The notes beneath the pieces were generated by a model. The model did not search any database. It was not told the origin of the DNA and saw nothing but the letters and a program-made list of their open reading frames with translations. From assembly GCF_001758785.1 (NCBI RefSeq), contig NZ_LROM01000071.1, positions 124,001 through 188,000 on the forward strand: 64,000 bases of DNA, given 5' to 3'. Below, piece by piece: positions 28,089 to 36,759 of this stretch. Positions within the stretch are counted from its first letter, which is position 1, and each line of letters opens with the position of its first letter. Source of the DNA: Duganella phyllosphaerae. Lineage in GTDB: Bacteria > Pseudomonadota > Gammaproteobacteria > Burkholderiales > Burkholderiaceae_D. Made by a program: the position numbers and the translations under genes.

Positions 28089-29696
28089 TCAGTGCGCCAG
28101 GTCCGGGTAGCGCTCGAGCAGCGCGCTGGTCACGCCGTTGGTCCAGCCGAAGCCGTCCTGGGTCGGATACTCGCCCCCGCCGCCGCTCTTGCGTTCCTCG
28201 ACGTCGTACTTTTCCAGCAGCTTGCCGGTCTGCACCCAGGTGCGGTGCACGGTGGCCACCCAGCGCTTGGCGATTTCGCGCGCCAGCGGTTCATGGCCGT
28301 AGCGCGCCAGGCCATCGATGGCAATCCATTGCAGCGGCGCCCAGCCGTTGGGGGCATCCCACTGCTGGCCGGTGCGCAGCAAGGTGGTACGCAGGCCGCC
28401 TTCGGCCAGCAGTTGCTGCTGCGTGGTCTCGGCTACCGCTGCTGCTTGCGCCGGCGTGGCGATGCCGACCCACAGCGGATAATAGGTGGCCGCGCTCAAT
28501 ACCCTGGTGGGCCGCTGCTGGCGCAGGTCGTAGTCGGCATAGCGTTTTTCGGCGGCCACCCAGAACAGCTTCTGGATGGCTGCTGCGCGCGTGGCCTTGA
28601 CCTGGTTGAACTGTTTGGCGCAGGCCAAATCACGCGCAGCTTCGCAGCGGCGCGCCACTTCGCCTTCCAGCTGGTACAGCAGGCTGTTGAGGTCCACCGG
28701 CGCAATCGACGTGGTGTGCACGGTGGCCAGGCGCTGCGGATCGTCCTGCCAGCGCGACGAAAAGTCCCAGCCGCTTTCGGCCGCCGCGCGCAGGTCGCGG
28801 AACAGCGCCGGCTTGGCACGATCAGTATCGCGGGCGGTGTCGAGATCGGGCTGGGTGGCCTCGTCGCGCGGCGTGTCTTTCGCATCCCAATAGCGGTTGA
28901 GGATGGTGCCGTCGGCCAGGCGCACCACGTGTTCGCAGGCGCCCTGCCCGGCTTTGGGCAGGCACGCCGCGCCGCGCATCCAGTAATCGTGTTCGCGCTT
29001 GAGCGCGGCCAGCAGGCGCGCATCGGCCTTGGCGTCAGACTTGCTCACCCCGAGCGGTTTCAATTGCGCCATCGCCGCAAAAAACGGCGGCTGCGAGCGG
29101 CTCAGGTAATAGCTGCGGGTGCCGTTGGGGATGTGGCCGTAACGTTCGACCAGGCTCTGAAAACCGACGATCATCGAATCGACCAGGTCGCTGCGATGGT
29201 CGGCTTGCAGGCCCAGCATGGTGAAGTACGAGTCCCAATAATAAATCTCGCGGAAGCGCCCTCCCGGCACCACGTAGTTGGCCGGCAGCGGCAAGGCCGA
29301 CGACCACTTGGGTGGGTCGAGCGGCGGCCGCGTGAGCACCGGCCACAGCGAGGCGATGTGCTGGCGCAGCGTGATCGTCGCTGGCGCCGGCAGGTCGAAA
29401 TGACGTTCGACGAACGCTTGCAGCGCGGCCTTGTCCTGCGGCTGCTCTTTCTGATATTGCGCCAGGATCTGTTGCGGATCGGACTTGGGCACGGCGTCGG
29501 CAAAGGTCTTGGCATCCGGGTAGATATGGGCGGTTTGCACGGCCTGGTACAGGGGGCCGAACAGCTGCTGCGGGGTGGGCACATCCTGCGCCGCGGTGGG
29601 CGCCGGCTGCAGCTGCGCCGTGGCGGGGGTGGCGGCCGCCAGCATCAATATGCCGGCCAACAGCAGTGCGCCATTTGGTCGCTCGATTGCTCTCAT
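28089..29696 (-). CDS. treA: Periplasmic trehalase, GH37
   Basis: This 535-residue enzyme starts at the ATG at 29696 with AGGAG six bases upstream; an in-frame codon eight residues earlier lacks a ribosome site. A signal peptide ends near ATAQ. Both trehalase signatures are present: PGGRFREIYYWDSYF and QWDAPNGWAPLQW. It hydrolyses alpha,alpha-trehalose to two glucoses in the periplasm. Length is normal. It lies 102 bases downstream of the GH9 gene on the same strand; whether they are cotranscribed is uncertain. Confidence 0.95.
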   Translation of the reverse strand: MRAIERPNGALLLAGILMLAAATPATAQLQPAPTAAQDVPTPQQLFGPLYQAVQTAHIYPDAKTFADAVPKSDPQQILAQYQKEQPQDKAALQAFVERHFDLPAPATITLRQHIASLWPVLTRPPLDPPKWSSALPLPANYVVPGGRFREIYYWDSYFTMLGLQADHRSDLVDSMIVGFQSLVERYGHIPNGTRSYYLSRSQPPFFAAMAQLKPLGVSKSDAKADARLLAALKREHDYWMRGAACLPKAGQGACEHVVRLADGTILNRYWDAKDTPRDEATQPDLDTARDTDRAKPALFRDLRAAAESGWDFSSRWQDDPQRLATVHTTSIAPVDLNSLLYQLEGEVARRCEAARDLACAKQFNQVKATRAAAIQKLFWVAAEKRYADYDLRQQRPTRVLSAATYYPLWVGIATPAQAAAVAETTQQQLLAEGGLRTTLLRTGQQWDAPNGWAPLQWIAIDGLARYGHEPLAREIAKRWVATVHRTWVQTGKLLEKYDVEERKSGGGGEYPTQDGFGWTNGVTSALLERYPDLAH

Positions 29697-29798
29697 CGTG
29701 TCTCCTGTCGTGGCGCGCAACAGGTGGCGCGCTTGCGGACTCGATAGTACCGCAAGCGGAAAATCCGCCTTGCACCAATGGCGGCGACGAGGCAGCGA

Positions 29799-31532
29799 CT
29801 ACTGCCCCGGCGCCGGCGTCAACGCCTGCAACGCCGCCGACACGTACACCAGCGGCGCGTTCCAGTTGATGGCGACTTCGTTGCTGGCGTAGGAGCATTC
29901 GTCGTCGAGGTAGGCGCGGGCCGGCAGTGCCGATGGATATTGCGCTTTGCAGTTTTTTTGATCTTCGCGGCCCGGCTGCGGGCCGCCCACCACGAAGCCC
30001 GGCACTGGTGCGGCAATGCCGTCCGCTTCCGACGGCCGGTGGTGCGGGTGCTGCGCCGAGCGGGCGCCGAAGCCGGTGACGAACGAGATATCGACCGCGT
30101 TGCGGCCCATGATGGCATCGAAGTTGGCCTGCGCCACGTCGAGGTAGGCACGCTTGCCGGTGAGGCGATAGGCGCTGGCCAGCACCATGGCCTGGTTCAG
30201 CACCACCGCGTTGCTGCCCCAGACGTAGTCGGAAGTCTGCATGGCATAGCCATACGCGGAGCGCTGCCGGGCGGCGGCCAGCTGACCAGCCAGGGTGTCT
30301 ATGCGGCTGGCGATCAGGGCCTGGTCGGCCACCGCATTCAAGTGCTGGCGGTGGCGCGCCAGCGACAGCCAGGCCAGGCCACCGACCTCGCCCCACGAAG
30401 GCACGGTGGCGTTCAGGGAAGGCGCCTGCATGGCCTGGTAATAGGCGGGGTCGCCGGTGGTGATGAACAGTTCGGCGGCGGCCCAGCCGAATTCGTCACG
30501 CAGATCCTTGTCGCCATACTCGCCGGTCTTGATGTCGTCCGGCTGCTGGTAGTACGCGGCGGGGTTGGCATTGGCCCAGCGCCACGCCTGTTCGGCAGCG
30601 GTGCGCATGCGCGCGGCCATGCCGGGCAGCTGCTTGTCGAACGGCGCCAGCACCCGGCTGGCGGTGGCCATCGTGGCGGCAAAGTCGAGCGCGGCGGCGG
30701 TGGTCTTTTGCACCACGTAGCGCTGCTGGCGGGCGTCGGCCGGCATCACGGCGCCGTCGAATTTTTTATCGGTGAGCTTGTGATACACGCCGCCGTCATT
30801 GGGGTCCTGCATGGTGAGCATCCAGGCCAGGTTCCACAGCGTTTCGTTGAGGATGTCGGGAATGCCGTTGCCGCTCTCGGGAATGTTCAGCGCCTGCGAC
30901 TGGAAGAACGCCGGGAAGTCTTCCCACGCCGCCAGCAAGGTGGAGGTGGCGATGCCCGAGTTGACGATGTACTTGTTGTAGTCGCCGGCATCGTACCAGC
31001 CCTTCGGGCTGGCGATGATGGTGCCGGCCGGGCGCGCGGTGGACGCGGCCGAGGCATGCACCATCACGTTGGTATCGGGATGGCCGGCCGCGCGCGCGTA
31101 GGCGCCCGCGTGCTTTGCATCGAGCGCGATGCCGGCGCGATTGTAGTAATAGGCGCGCAGCGCGCCCACGTTCAGCGCCTGGTACGCGCCGCGGGCAATC
31201 TCGAACGGCAGCGAATCGGGCAAGCCCGCCACGCGCAGCTGGTAGCGGCCCGGCGTGGTCAAGCTAGAAAAGTCGGCCAGCCGCACCGTGTCGCCGGAGT
31301 CGGGCGACGCCTTGGCCGCACCGAGCGCGCCTTGCTGCACCACGGCGCCGCTGCCAGCGCGGATCACGCTAAAGGCGGTGGCGCCTGCCGTTGTCCCTGC
31401 TGCGGGCACCACGGCCACCTTGGCTGCGCCGGGCAGAAAACCCATTTGATTAAGCTTGATGTCGGCGGCTAGCACGCTGCCAGCGCCCAGGCAGGCGATG
31501 GCCGCGGCGAGGTATTTGAGGGAATTTGGCAT
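29799..31532 (-). CDS. Glycoside hydrolase family 9 endoglucanase-like enzyme
   Basis: This 577-residue secreted enzyme has a signal peptide ending VLA-A, an N-terminal immunoglobulin-like CelD_N domain (about 23-105, IKLNQMGFLPGAAKVAVV) and a GH9 (alpha/alpha)6 barrel. The catalytic regions are visible: GWYDAGDYNKYIVNSG with the paired base aspartates, and the acid Glu in YASNEVAINWNAPLVY. GH9 enzymes cut beta-1,4-glucans such as cellulose, mixed-linkage glucan or cello-oligosaccharides; some act as exo-glucosaminidases. A strong AAGGAGA ribosome site precedes the ATG. It follows the S41 peptidase-like gene by 20 bases, so the two probably form an operon. Confidence 0.92.
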   Translation of the reverse strand: MPNSLKYLAAAIACLGAGSVLAADIKLNQMGFLPGAAKVAVVPAAGTTAGATAFSVIRAGSGAVVQQGALGAAKASPDSGDTVRLADFSSLTTPGRYQLRVAGLPDSLPFEIARGAYQALNVGALRAYYYNRAGIALDAKHAGAYARAAGHPDTNVMVHASAASTARPAGTIIASPKGWYDAGDYNKYIVNSGIATSTLLAAWEDFPAFFQSQALNIPESGNGIPDILNETLWNLAWMLTMQDPNDGGVYHKLTDKKFDGAVMPADARQQRYVVQKTTAAALDFAATMATASRVLAPFDKQLPGMAARMRTAAEQAWRWANANPAAYYQQPDDIKTGEYGDKDLRDEFGWAAAELFITTGDPAYYQAMQAPSLNATVPSWGEVGGLAWLSLARHRQHLNAVADQALIASRIDTLAGQLAAARQRSAYGYAMQTSDYVWGSNAVVLNQAMVLASAYRLTGKRAYLDVAQANFDAIMGRNAVDISFVTGFGARSAQHPHHRPSEADGIAAPVPGFVVGGPQPGREDQKNCKAQYPSALPARAYLDDECSYASNEVAINWNAPLVYVSAALQALTPAPGQ

Positions 31533-31552
31533 GAAGTGTCTCCTTGTCGCTG

Positions 31553-33067
31553 TTATTGTGATGGTAGTGTCTGATGCAGCCAGTCCCGCGCTGCGGCCAG
31601 TGCCTGGTCAGGAGCGCTGGCGCCGGCAGGCGCCTGGTCGACGGTCACGTCGGGCAGCACCCTGGGGGCAATGCGCTGGCCTCGGCGGTCCGCCGAGTAG
31701 CCGGACGCGATGCCGAGGAAATTGCCGTAGCGGTCGCGCCGGCCGCTGACGATGGTGGTGAAGCCGCCGGACGGCAGGCCGAAACTGCGGGTGCGCGGGC
31801 GCCCGTGGAAGGCGATGGCCAGCATTTCGCCGGTGCTCATCGTGCCGGGTCCGAACAGGACCGCCACTGCTTGCCCGGCGCCGTCGAACCACGGCGACTG
31901 CGCCGTGAAATAGGTATCCGTCACGCTGGCCGGCAGGTTGATGTCGCCCCACATCCAGCCATCTTGGCGCTGGCCGGCCGCGTCGACAACGTAACCGACC
32001 GGGCCCTGGCCCAGCAAGGGACGCAGTGCCGCCACCGCCGGCGCAAGCGTGCCACCCAAGTGGCTGCGCAGGTCGATGATCCACTGGCGAGCGCCCTGCC
32101 CGTGCAGCATCACGATGGCGGCGCGCAGGCCGGTCGCATGAGCGGTGCCGGCCGCCATGTCGGCCTCCAGGAAAGTGCGCAGGCGGACCAGGCCTACCTG
32201 GCCGTCCAGCAGCGCTGTCTCGAACGGCGGTGGGCCAGCTTGCGCAGTTGCCGGATCGGCCGCTGCCGCCACGGCGGCGTATTCGGCGCTGGTCTGGTAC
32301 TGCCCGTGCGCCATCACGCCTGCAGCCATGCTGGCCTCCGCCAGCCGGCGCGCCAGCTCTTTCATGGTGCCATCCATGTCACCGACGGCGGCTGCGCCGG
32401 TGGCGGCAGTACGCAGCGCGTTCTCCATCTCGCCGAGTTGCAGGCGGTCGGCAAACAGGAACTGGTGGCGCACGCGATCCAGCGCCTCGTCCAGATAGGT
32501 CCGGCACTGCTCGCACATCTGGCCCGGTTCAAAGGCGCTATCGCTCACGCGCGCCTGGACGTCGCGGATGGTGACCGACCGCTGCCCTTGCGGCAAATGC
32601 GGACTTGAGACGATCAGGTAGGCGCTGGCCGCCTCGCGCGGCACGTACACGCTTGTCTCGAGCCGCTGCTGACCAACCTGGAACGAGGCACCGATGTGCG
32701 AGACCGGCTGGCCGCTGGCGGTGAAAGTCGACAGCGTGAACGGGAATGGCATCCCGCCTTCCTGCCCAGGCACGAGCTCGAAGCTCACGTACAACCGCCG
32801 GCCGGCCAATGCCGAGGTGTCGGTAAACGCTGCCATCAAGCGAGTGCCGGGGCACCAGGACAGCGAGCGCTGGCTGTAGTCTGACAGCGCCTCATTCTTG
32901 CGCGCGCCGCATTCGGTCTCAAGTACCAGGTTGATCGGCACGGACCTGGAGGCCGGCTGGGCAAGGGCAGTTATCGGCATTAGCGCCACAGAAATGAGTG
33001 CTACCAACAAGCAATGACGCGACCTAGCAAGCATGGCGACCGATAATGAAAACGATTTCACGATCAT
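31553..33067 (-). CDS. Secreted S41-like peptidase with an unassigned N-terminal region
   Basis: This 504-residue protein has an N-terminal signal peptide (LMPITALAQ). Residues about 45-175 form a strand-rich region with no family I recognise, followed by a CEQC pair and a helical region. From about 270 there is a C-terminal-processing-peptidase-like domain: WIIDLRSHLGGTLAPAVAALRPLL, then TMSTGEMLAIAFHGRPRTRSFGLPSGG, where the Ser of STGE would be the nucleophile. No PDZ domain is obvious. It most resembles the retinoid-binding-protein-like branch of S41. The start codon lacks a good ribosome site; a start at 33034 is possible. Confidence 0.7.
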   Translation of the reverse strand: MIVKSFSLSVAMLARSRHCLLVALISVALMPITALAQPASRSVPINLVLETECGARKNEALSDYSQRSLSWCPGTRLMAAFTDTSALAGRRLYVSFELVPGQEGGMPFPFTLSTFTASGQPVSHIGASFQVGQQRLETSVYVPREAASAYLIVSSPHLPQGQRSVTIRDVQARVSDSAFEPGQMCEQCRTYLDEALDRVRHQFLFADRLQLGEMENALRTAATGAAAVGDMDGTMKELARRLAEASMAAGVMAHGQYQTSAEYAAVAAAADPATAQAGPPPFETALLDGQVGLVRLRTFLEADMAAGTAHATGLRAAIVMLHGQGARQWIIDLRSHLGGTLAPAVAALRPLLGQGPVGYVVDAAGQRQDGWMWGDINLPASVTDTYFTAQSPWFDGAGQAVAVLFGPGTMSTGEMLAIAFHGRPRTRSFGLPSGGFTTIVSGRRDRYGNFLGIASGYSADRRGQRIAPRVLPDVTVDQAPAGASAPDQALAAARDWLHQTLPSQ

Positions 33068-33117
33068 CGCTTATTTGCCGGACACAGTCAACAAACTCCC
33101 TGGGCGGCAGCTGGACC

Positions 33118-33837
33118 TCACATGGAACGCACCCAGTTACCCTTGTACAGTATCGGACCGGTAGGCCCGTTCGGATCGCGCGAACCGCCTTTCGGCTCGA
33201 GCGACACGGCCAGCAGCGCCACGTCGTCACCGAGTGCGCGTCCCGGCGCGCCCAGCGCCAGCGTGACCTGGCCGGCCGGATCGACCAGACCGAGCGAGCG
33301 TGGGTTGCCGGCCTTGGGCACGGCCCACAGTTGCAGCGATTTGTCGCTTGGCACCGGCGCCGCATGCACCACGCGCACCGTCAGTTGCTGCTTGCGGTTG
33401 TCGGCGGCCAGCACCAGCACCGGTTGCGCGTGCTCGTCGATCAGCGTGGCCATGTAGTCTACTTGCGGCGCCTGCAGGCTCTGGGTGGCCAGCAGCGCCG
33501 CCAGCACCAGCGCCACTGCCGTGGAGGCCAGCGCCAGCGGGCGCCAATTGTAGGCGTGACTCCATGCATCGCTGCGCCAGAACTGCCATGCAGGCGCCGC
33601 CGGGCGCAGGCCCAGGCGGCGCTCGATGCCGGTCCAGACCTGCTTGCGCGGCGCCTGGGCGCCGGCAAATTCGGCCAGCGGCGCCAACCGGTCCTGCCAC
33701 TCGGCAGTGGTGCGGCGCAGCGCGGCGTCGTTGTGCAGATAGCCTTCGAAGCGGCGGCGCGCCCCGCCCTTCAAGGTGCCGAGCGCATATTCGGCAGCGA
33801 GTTTTTCGCGCAGCGGCAGGTTGTCGCGCAGGTTCAT
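33118..33837 (-). CDS. RskA-type anti-sigma factor
   Basis: This 239-residue single-pass protein has a cytoplasmic anti-sigma domain ([21 protein letters not shown], about 13-45), one membrane span (about 99-117, [17 protein letters not shown]) and a periplasmic RskA domain ([44 protein letters not shown]). It overlaps the sigma gene by four bases (ATGA at 33834-33837), so synthesis is coupled and roughly stoichiometric. It should hold the sigma factor at the membrane until a periplasmic signal triggers its release or proteolysis. It contains no cysteine, so any redox sensing would have to be in the sigma factor. Confidence 0.92.
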   Translation of the reverse strand: MNLRDNLPLREKLAAEYALGTLKGGARRRFEGYLHNDAALRRTTAEWQDRLAPLAEFAGAQAPRKQVWTGIERRLGLRPAAPAWQFWRSDAWSHAYNWRPLALASTAVALVLAALLATQSLQAPQVDYMATLIDEHAQPVLVLAADNRKQQLTVRVVHAAPVPSDKSLQLWAVPKAGNPRSLGLVDPAGQVTLALGAPGRALGDDVALLAVSLEPKGGSRDPNGPTGPILYKGNWVRSM

Positions 33838-34481
33838 GTGCGCTCCCCGTTCTCTCTGGCCAGGCAGGCCCTGAGTTTTTCCAGGCTGCGGCGGATCCAG
33901 GTCTTGACGGTGCCGATCGGCAGCGCCATCTGCGCCGCCACCTCGCTGTGCGACAGGTCGTGGAAGAATGCCAGCCCCACCACCTGCCGGTGCAGGCCCT
34001 CCAGCGCCGACATGCAATAGGCCAGCGCGCGGGCGTCGCGGCTCAGTTGCAACGCTTCGATCGGCGTGGCGCCGGGGTCGTGAAGCGCAGCCATGACATC
34101 GGCGGCAAACGGGTCGCCATCGATTTCGGTGTCGTGGTCGGCGCGGCGCAGCAGGTCGAACGCCTTGTTGCGCACGATGGTGGTCATCCACGTCATCGGC
34201 GCGGCCAGGTGGCTTTGATAGTGTCCTGCATTATTCCAGATCGCCACAAAGCTCTCCTGTAAGACATCCTCGGCCAGTTCCCGCTTGTTCAATATACGCA
34301 GCGCGAAGCCGAACAGTTTCGGCGCCGTGGCGTCGTACAAGGCGCGGAATGCATCGGCATCGCGGCGGGCGGCGCCGGCGAGCCAGAGCCGCAGTTGCTG
34401 GGGGTCGGAATGAATGGTGTCTGGCACGATGGGCTTGTCTGTGTGGTGGGGACGAAGTGGATTGAATGTTTGAAGCGACAT
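33834..34481 (-). CDS. ECF sigma factor, SigK-like
   Basis: This 215-residue sigma-70-family factor has region 2 (about 40-108, [36 protein letters not shown]) and region 4 (about 150-208, [21 protein letters not shown] helix-turn-helix), with a short linker and no region 3. Pairing with an RskA-type anti-sigma factor places it in the SigK-like ECF group. Two cysteines, Cys156 and Cys206, are 50 residues apart. It is divergent from a TonB receptor gene whose upstream region carries the same TGAATCCG-N15-CGTA signal as the DUF4331 operon, the likely targets. A related but weaker match lies on its own strand, so autoregulation is possible. Confidence 0.93.
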   Translation of the reverse strand: MSLQTFNPLRPHHTDKPIVPDTIHSDPQQLRLWLAGAARRDADAFRALYDATAPKLFGFALRILNKRELAEDVLQESFVAIWNNAGHYQSHLAAPMTWMTTIVRNKAFDLLRRADHDTEIDGDPFAADVMAALHDPGATPIEALQLSRDARALAYCMSALEGLHRQVVGLAFFHDLSHSEVAAQMALPIGTVKTWIRRSLEKLRACLARENGERT

Positions 34482-34482
34482 G

Positions 34483-34512
34483 AAAATACCACACTGTCCA
34501 AAAATACCGCAC
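34483..34512 (-). repeat. Two direct repeats in the sigma gene leader
   Basis: AAAATACCACAC (34483-34494) and AAAATACCGCAC (34501-34512), read on the plus strand, differ at one base and are 18 bases apart, immediately before the sigma start codon. They could be a protein-binding site or part of the leader. Confidence 0.5.
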
Positions 34513-34518
34513 GAAAGA

Positions 34519-34548
34519 TGAATCCGCTTTCACGAGTGCTGCGTAGAA
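34519..34548 (+). promoter_or_regulatory. ECF-type promoter of the TonB receptor gene
   Basis: TGAATCCG (34519-34526), 15 bases, CGTAGAA (34542-34548). The same layout occurs at 36660-36689. The 5' hexamer and the short spacer are typical of ECF promoters, and the sigma gene is divergent and adjacent. The receptor start codon is 44 bases downstream. Confidence 0.65.
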
Positions 34549-34592
34549 TCGTTTGCACAAAGCAAATAAAGCAGCCGACTTCAGGGGACAGG

Positions 34593-36632
34593 ATGAGATT
34601 CAACATGGTAGTGGGTTGGCTGGGTGGGCTGCTGGCCGCGGTGTTTGCGCCGGCCGCCGTCGCCAGCAATGCGGCTGCGACGATTGCGGAAGAGGAACCA
34701 GCGCCGCCGCGCGTGACCGTGATGGGCAATTACGACAACGCCGTCGGTACGTCCGATGCGGCCAGCGAAGGCACGGTCACCGCCAGCCTGATCGCCAACC
34801 GCCCCGCCCTGCGCACCGGCGAACTGCTCGAATTCGTGCCCGGCATGATCGTCACCCAGCACAGCGGCGACGGCAAGGCCAACCAGTATTTCCTGCGCGG
34901 TTTCAACCTCGATCACGGCACCGACTTCGCCACCTATGTCGATGCCATGCCGGTCAATATGCGCAGCAACGCCCACGGCCAGGGCTACTCCGATCTCAAC
35001 TTCATCATTCCGGAACTGGTGCAGCGCATCGACTACCGCAAGGGTCCCTACTTTGCCGACGAAGGCGACTTCTCGTCGGCCGGTGCGGCGCGACTGGGCC
35101 TGGTCGATACGCTGCCGCAGGGCCTGGCCAGCGTCACCCTGGGCAGCTACGGCTACCAGCGCGCGGTGCTGGCCGATTCCTTCAACACCGGCAGCGGCAG
35201 GCTGCTGTACGGGGTCGATGCCGGCCGCAACGACGGCCCGTGGGACACGCCGGAAAACGTGCGCAAGGCCAGCGCCCTGCTGCGCTACAGCAGCGGCGAC
35301 GCCCAGCAGGGCTACAACGTCACGGCCATGGCCTACCGCAACCGCTGGAACGCGACCGACCAGGTGCCGCAGCGCGCGGTGGCGCAAGGCCTGATCGACC
35401 GCTATGGCGTAATCGACGCCAGCGACGGCGGCAAGACCGACCGCGCCAGCCTGTCCTGGAATATGCACAGCAAGAGCGCCGATCGCGTGACCGAAGCGGC
35501 CGCGTACATCGTCCGTTCGCGCCTGGACCTGTTCAGCAACTTCACCTATTTTTTGAACGATCCGGTCAACGGCGACCAGTTCCAGCAAAGCGAGCGGCGC
35601 ACCATGACCGGCGCCAACGCCAGCACCGCGTGGCTGGCCAACTGGGGCGGCATCGATGTGCGCAACAAGGTCGGCGTGCAGACGCGCTACGACCATATCT
35701 CGCCACTGGGCCTGTACGCCACGGTGGCGCGCGCACGCATAGCCACCGTGCGCGAAGACCGTGTAAACGAAGGCAGCGCCGGCTTCTATGTCGAGAACAC
35801 CGCCTATTGGCAGCCTACGCTGCGCACCGTGCTCGGTGTACGCCACGATGTCTACCGCTTCGATGTGAACAGCGATAAAGTCACGGCGCACCGCACCTCG
35901 CCCAAGCTGGCGGTGATCCTGGGCCCGTGGGCCAGCACCGAGTATTTCATCAACTACGGCGGCGGCTTTCACAGCAACGACGCGCGCGGCGTGGTGCAGG
36001 CGGTCGATCCGGCCACGCCGCTGGTGGCCACGCGCGGCGCGGAACTCGGGGTGCGCAGCGAATGGCTGCCCGGCCTGCAAACCTCGCTCTCGCTATGGAC
36101 CCTGGACATTGACTCGGAACTGGTATTTGCCGGCGACAGCGGGCAGACCGAAGCGAGCCGCCCGAGCCGGCGCCGTGGCGTGGAATGGACCAGCCATTAC
36201 ATCGCCGCGCCATGGCTGCTGTTCGATCTCGACCTGTCGGCCTCGCGTGCGCGCTACCGCCAGGACGACCCGGCCGGCAATTACGTGCCCGAGTCGATCA
36301 ACAAGGTGGCCTCGTTCGGCGTCACGGTAAAAGACCTGGGCCGCTGGCAGGGCGCGCTGGAAGTGCGCTACTTCGGCCAGCGTCCGCTCTTGGAGGACAA
36401 CAGCGTGCGCTCGCGCTCCACCACGCTGATGTACGGCCGCATCGGCTACCAGCTCACACCAAGCACCCGCGTCACGCTCGACGGCTTCAATCTTTTGAAC
36501 CGCAAGGCCAGCGACATCGATTACTACTACGCCTCGCGTCTGCCGGGCGAGCCTGCCGACGGCGTGGACGATAGCCACTTTCACCCGGTGGAGCAGCGCA
36601 CCGCGCGCCTCACCCTGAACCACCGTTTTTAA
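34593..36632 (+). CDS. TonB-dependent receptor of the ECF locus
   Basis: This 679-residue outer-membrane receptor starts at 34593 after AGGGGAC; a longer in-frame reading would overlap the sigma gene. A signal peptide of about 25 residues is followed by a plug domain (TGELLEFVPGMIVTQHSGDGKANQYFLRGFNLDHGTDFATYVDAMPVNM) and a barrel ending HFHPVEQRTARLTLNHRF with terminal Phe. The subfamily with LDHGTDFA in the plug is common next to metal or unknown small-molecule uptake genes. There is no N-terminal signalling extension, so it is unlikely to signal to a FecR-type regulator. It is followed by the DUF4331 operon on the same strand and shares its promoter type. Confidence 0.92.
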   Translation: MRFNMVVGWLGGLLAAVFAPAAVASNAAATIAEEEPAPPRVTVMGNYDNAVGTSDAASEGTVTASLIANRPALRTGELLEFVPGMIVTQHSGDGKANQYFLRGFNLDHGTDFATYVDAMPVNMRSNAHGQGYSDLNFIIPELVQRIDYRKGPYFADEGDFSSAGAARLGLVDTLPQGLASVTLGSYGYQRAVLADSFNTGSGRLLYGVDAGRNDGPWDTPENVRKASALLRYSSGDAQQGYNVTAMAYRNRWNATDQVPQRAVAQGLIDRYGVIDASDGGKTDRASLSWNMHSKSADRVTEAAAYIVRSRLDLFSNFTYFLNDPVNGDQFQQSERRTMTGANASTAWLANWGGIDVRNKVGVQTRYDHISPLGLYATVARARIATVREDRVNEGSAGFYVENTAYWQPTLRTVLGVRHDVYRFDVNSDKVTAHRTSPKLAVILGPWASTEYFINYGGGFHSNDARGVVQAVDPATPLVATRGAELGVRSEWLPGLQTSLSLWTLDIDSELVFAGDSGQTEASRPSRRRGVEWTSHYIAAPWLLFDLDLSASRARYRQDDPAGNYVPESINKVASFGVTVKDLGRWQGALEVRYFGQRPLLEDNSVRSRSTTLMYGRIGYQLTPSTRVTLDGFNLLNRKASDIDYYYASRLPGEPADGVDDSHFHPVEQRTARLTLNHRF

Positions 36633-36659
36633 AACTATGCAAAAAATAATCATTGAATC

Positions 36660-36689
36660 TGAATCCGGCGTCTATCGTGCGCCGTATAG
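36660..36689 (+). promoter_or_regulatory. ECF-type promoter of the DUF4331 operon
   Basis: TGAATCCG (36660-36667), 15 bases, CGTATAG (36683-36689), matching the signal before the TonB receptor. A leader of about 65 bases follows before the DUF4331 start codon, which has AAAGGGGA as ribosome site. Confidence 0.65.
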
Positions 36690-36759
36690 GTGTGGGCAGC
36701 AACCGCAGTTGTGCAGTTGGTGATGCAGGTAAGCGAAGTTAAATCAAAGGGGATATACA

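Noticed and set aside
34395-34592. Longer N-terminus for the TonB receptor
   Set aside because: It would overlap the sigma gene and precede the signal peptide with a non-signal sequence; the start at 34593 has a ribosome site and follows the ECF promoter.
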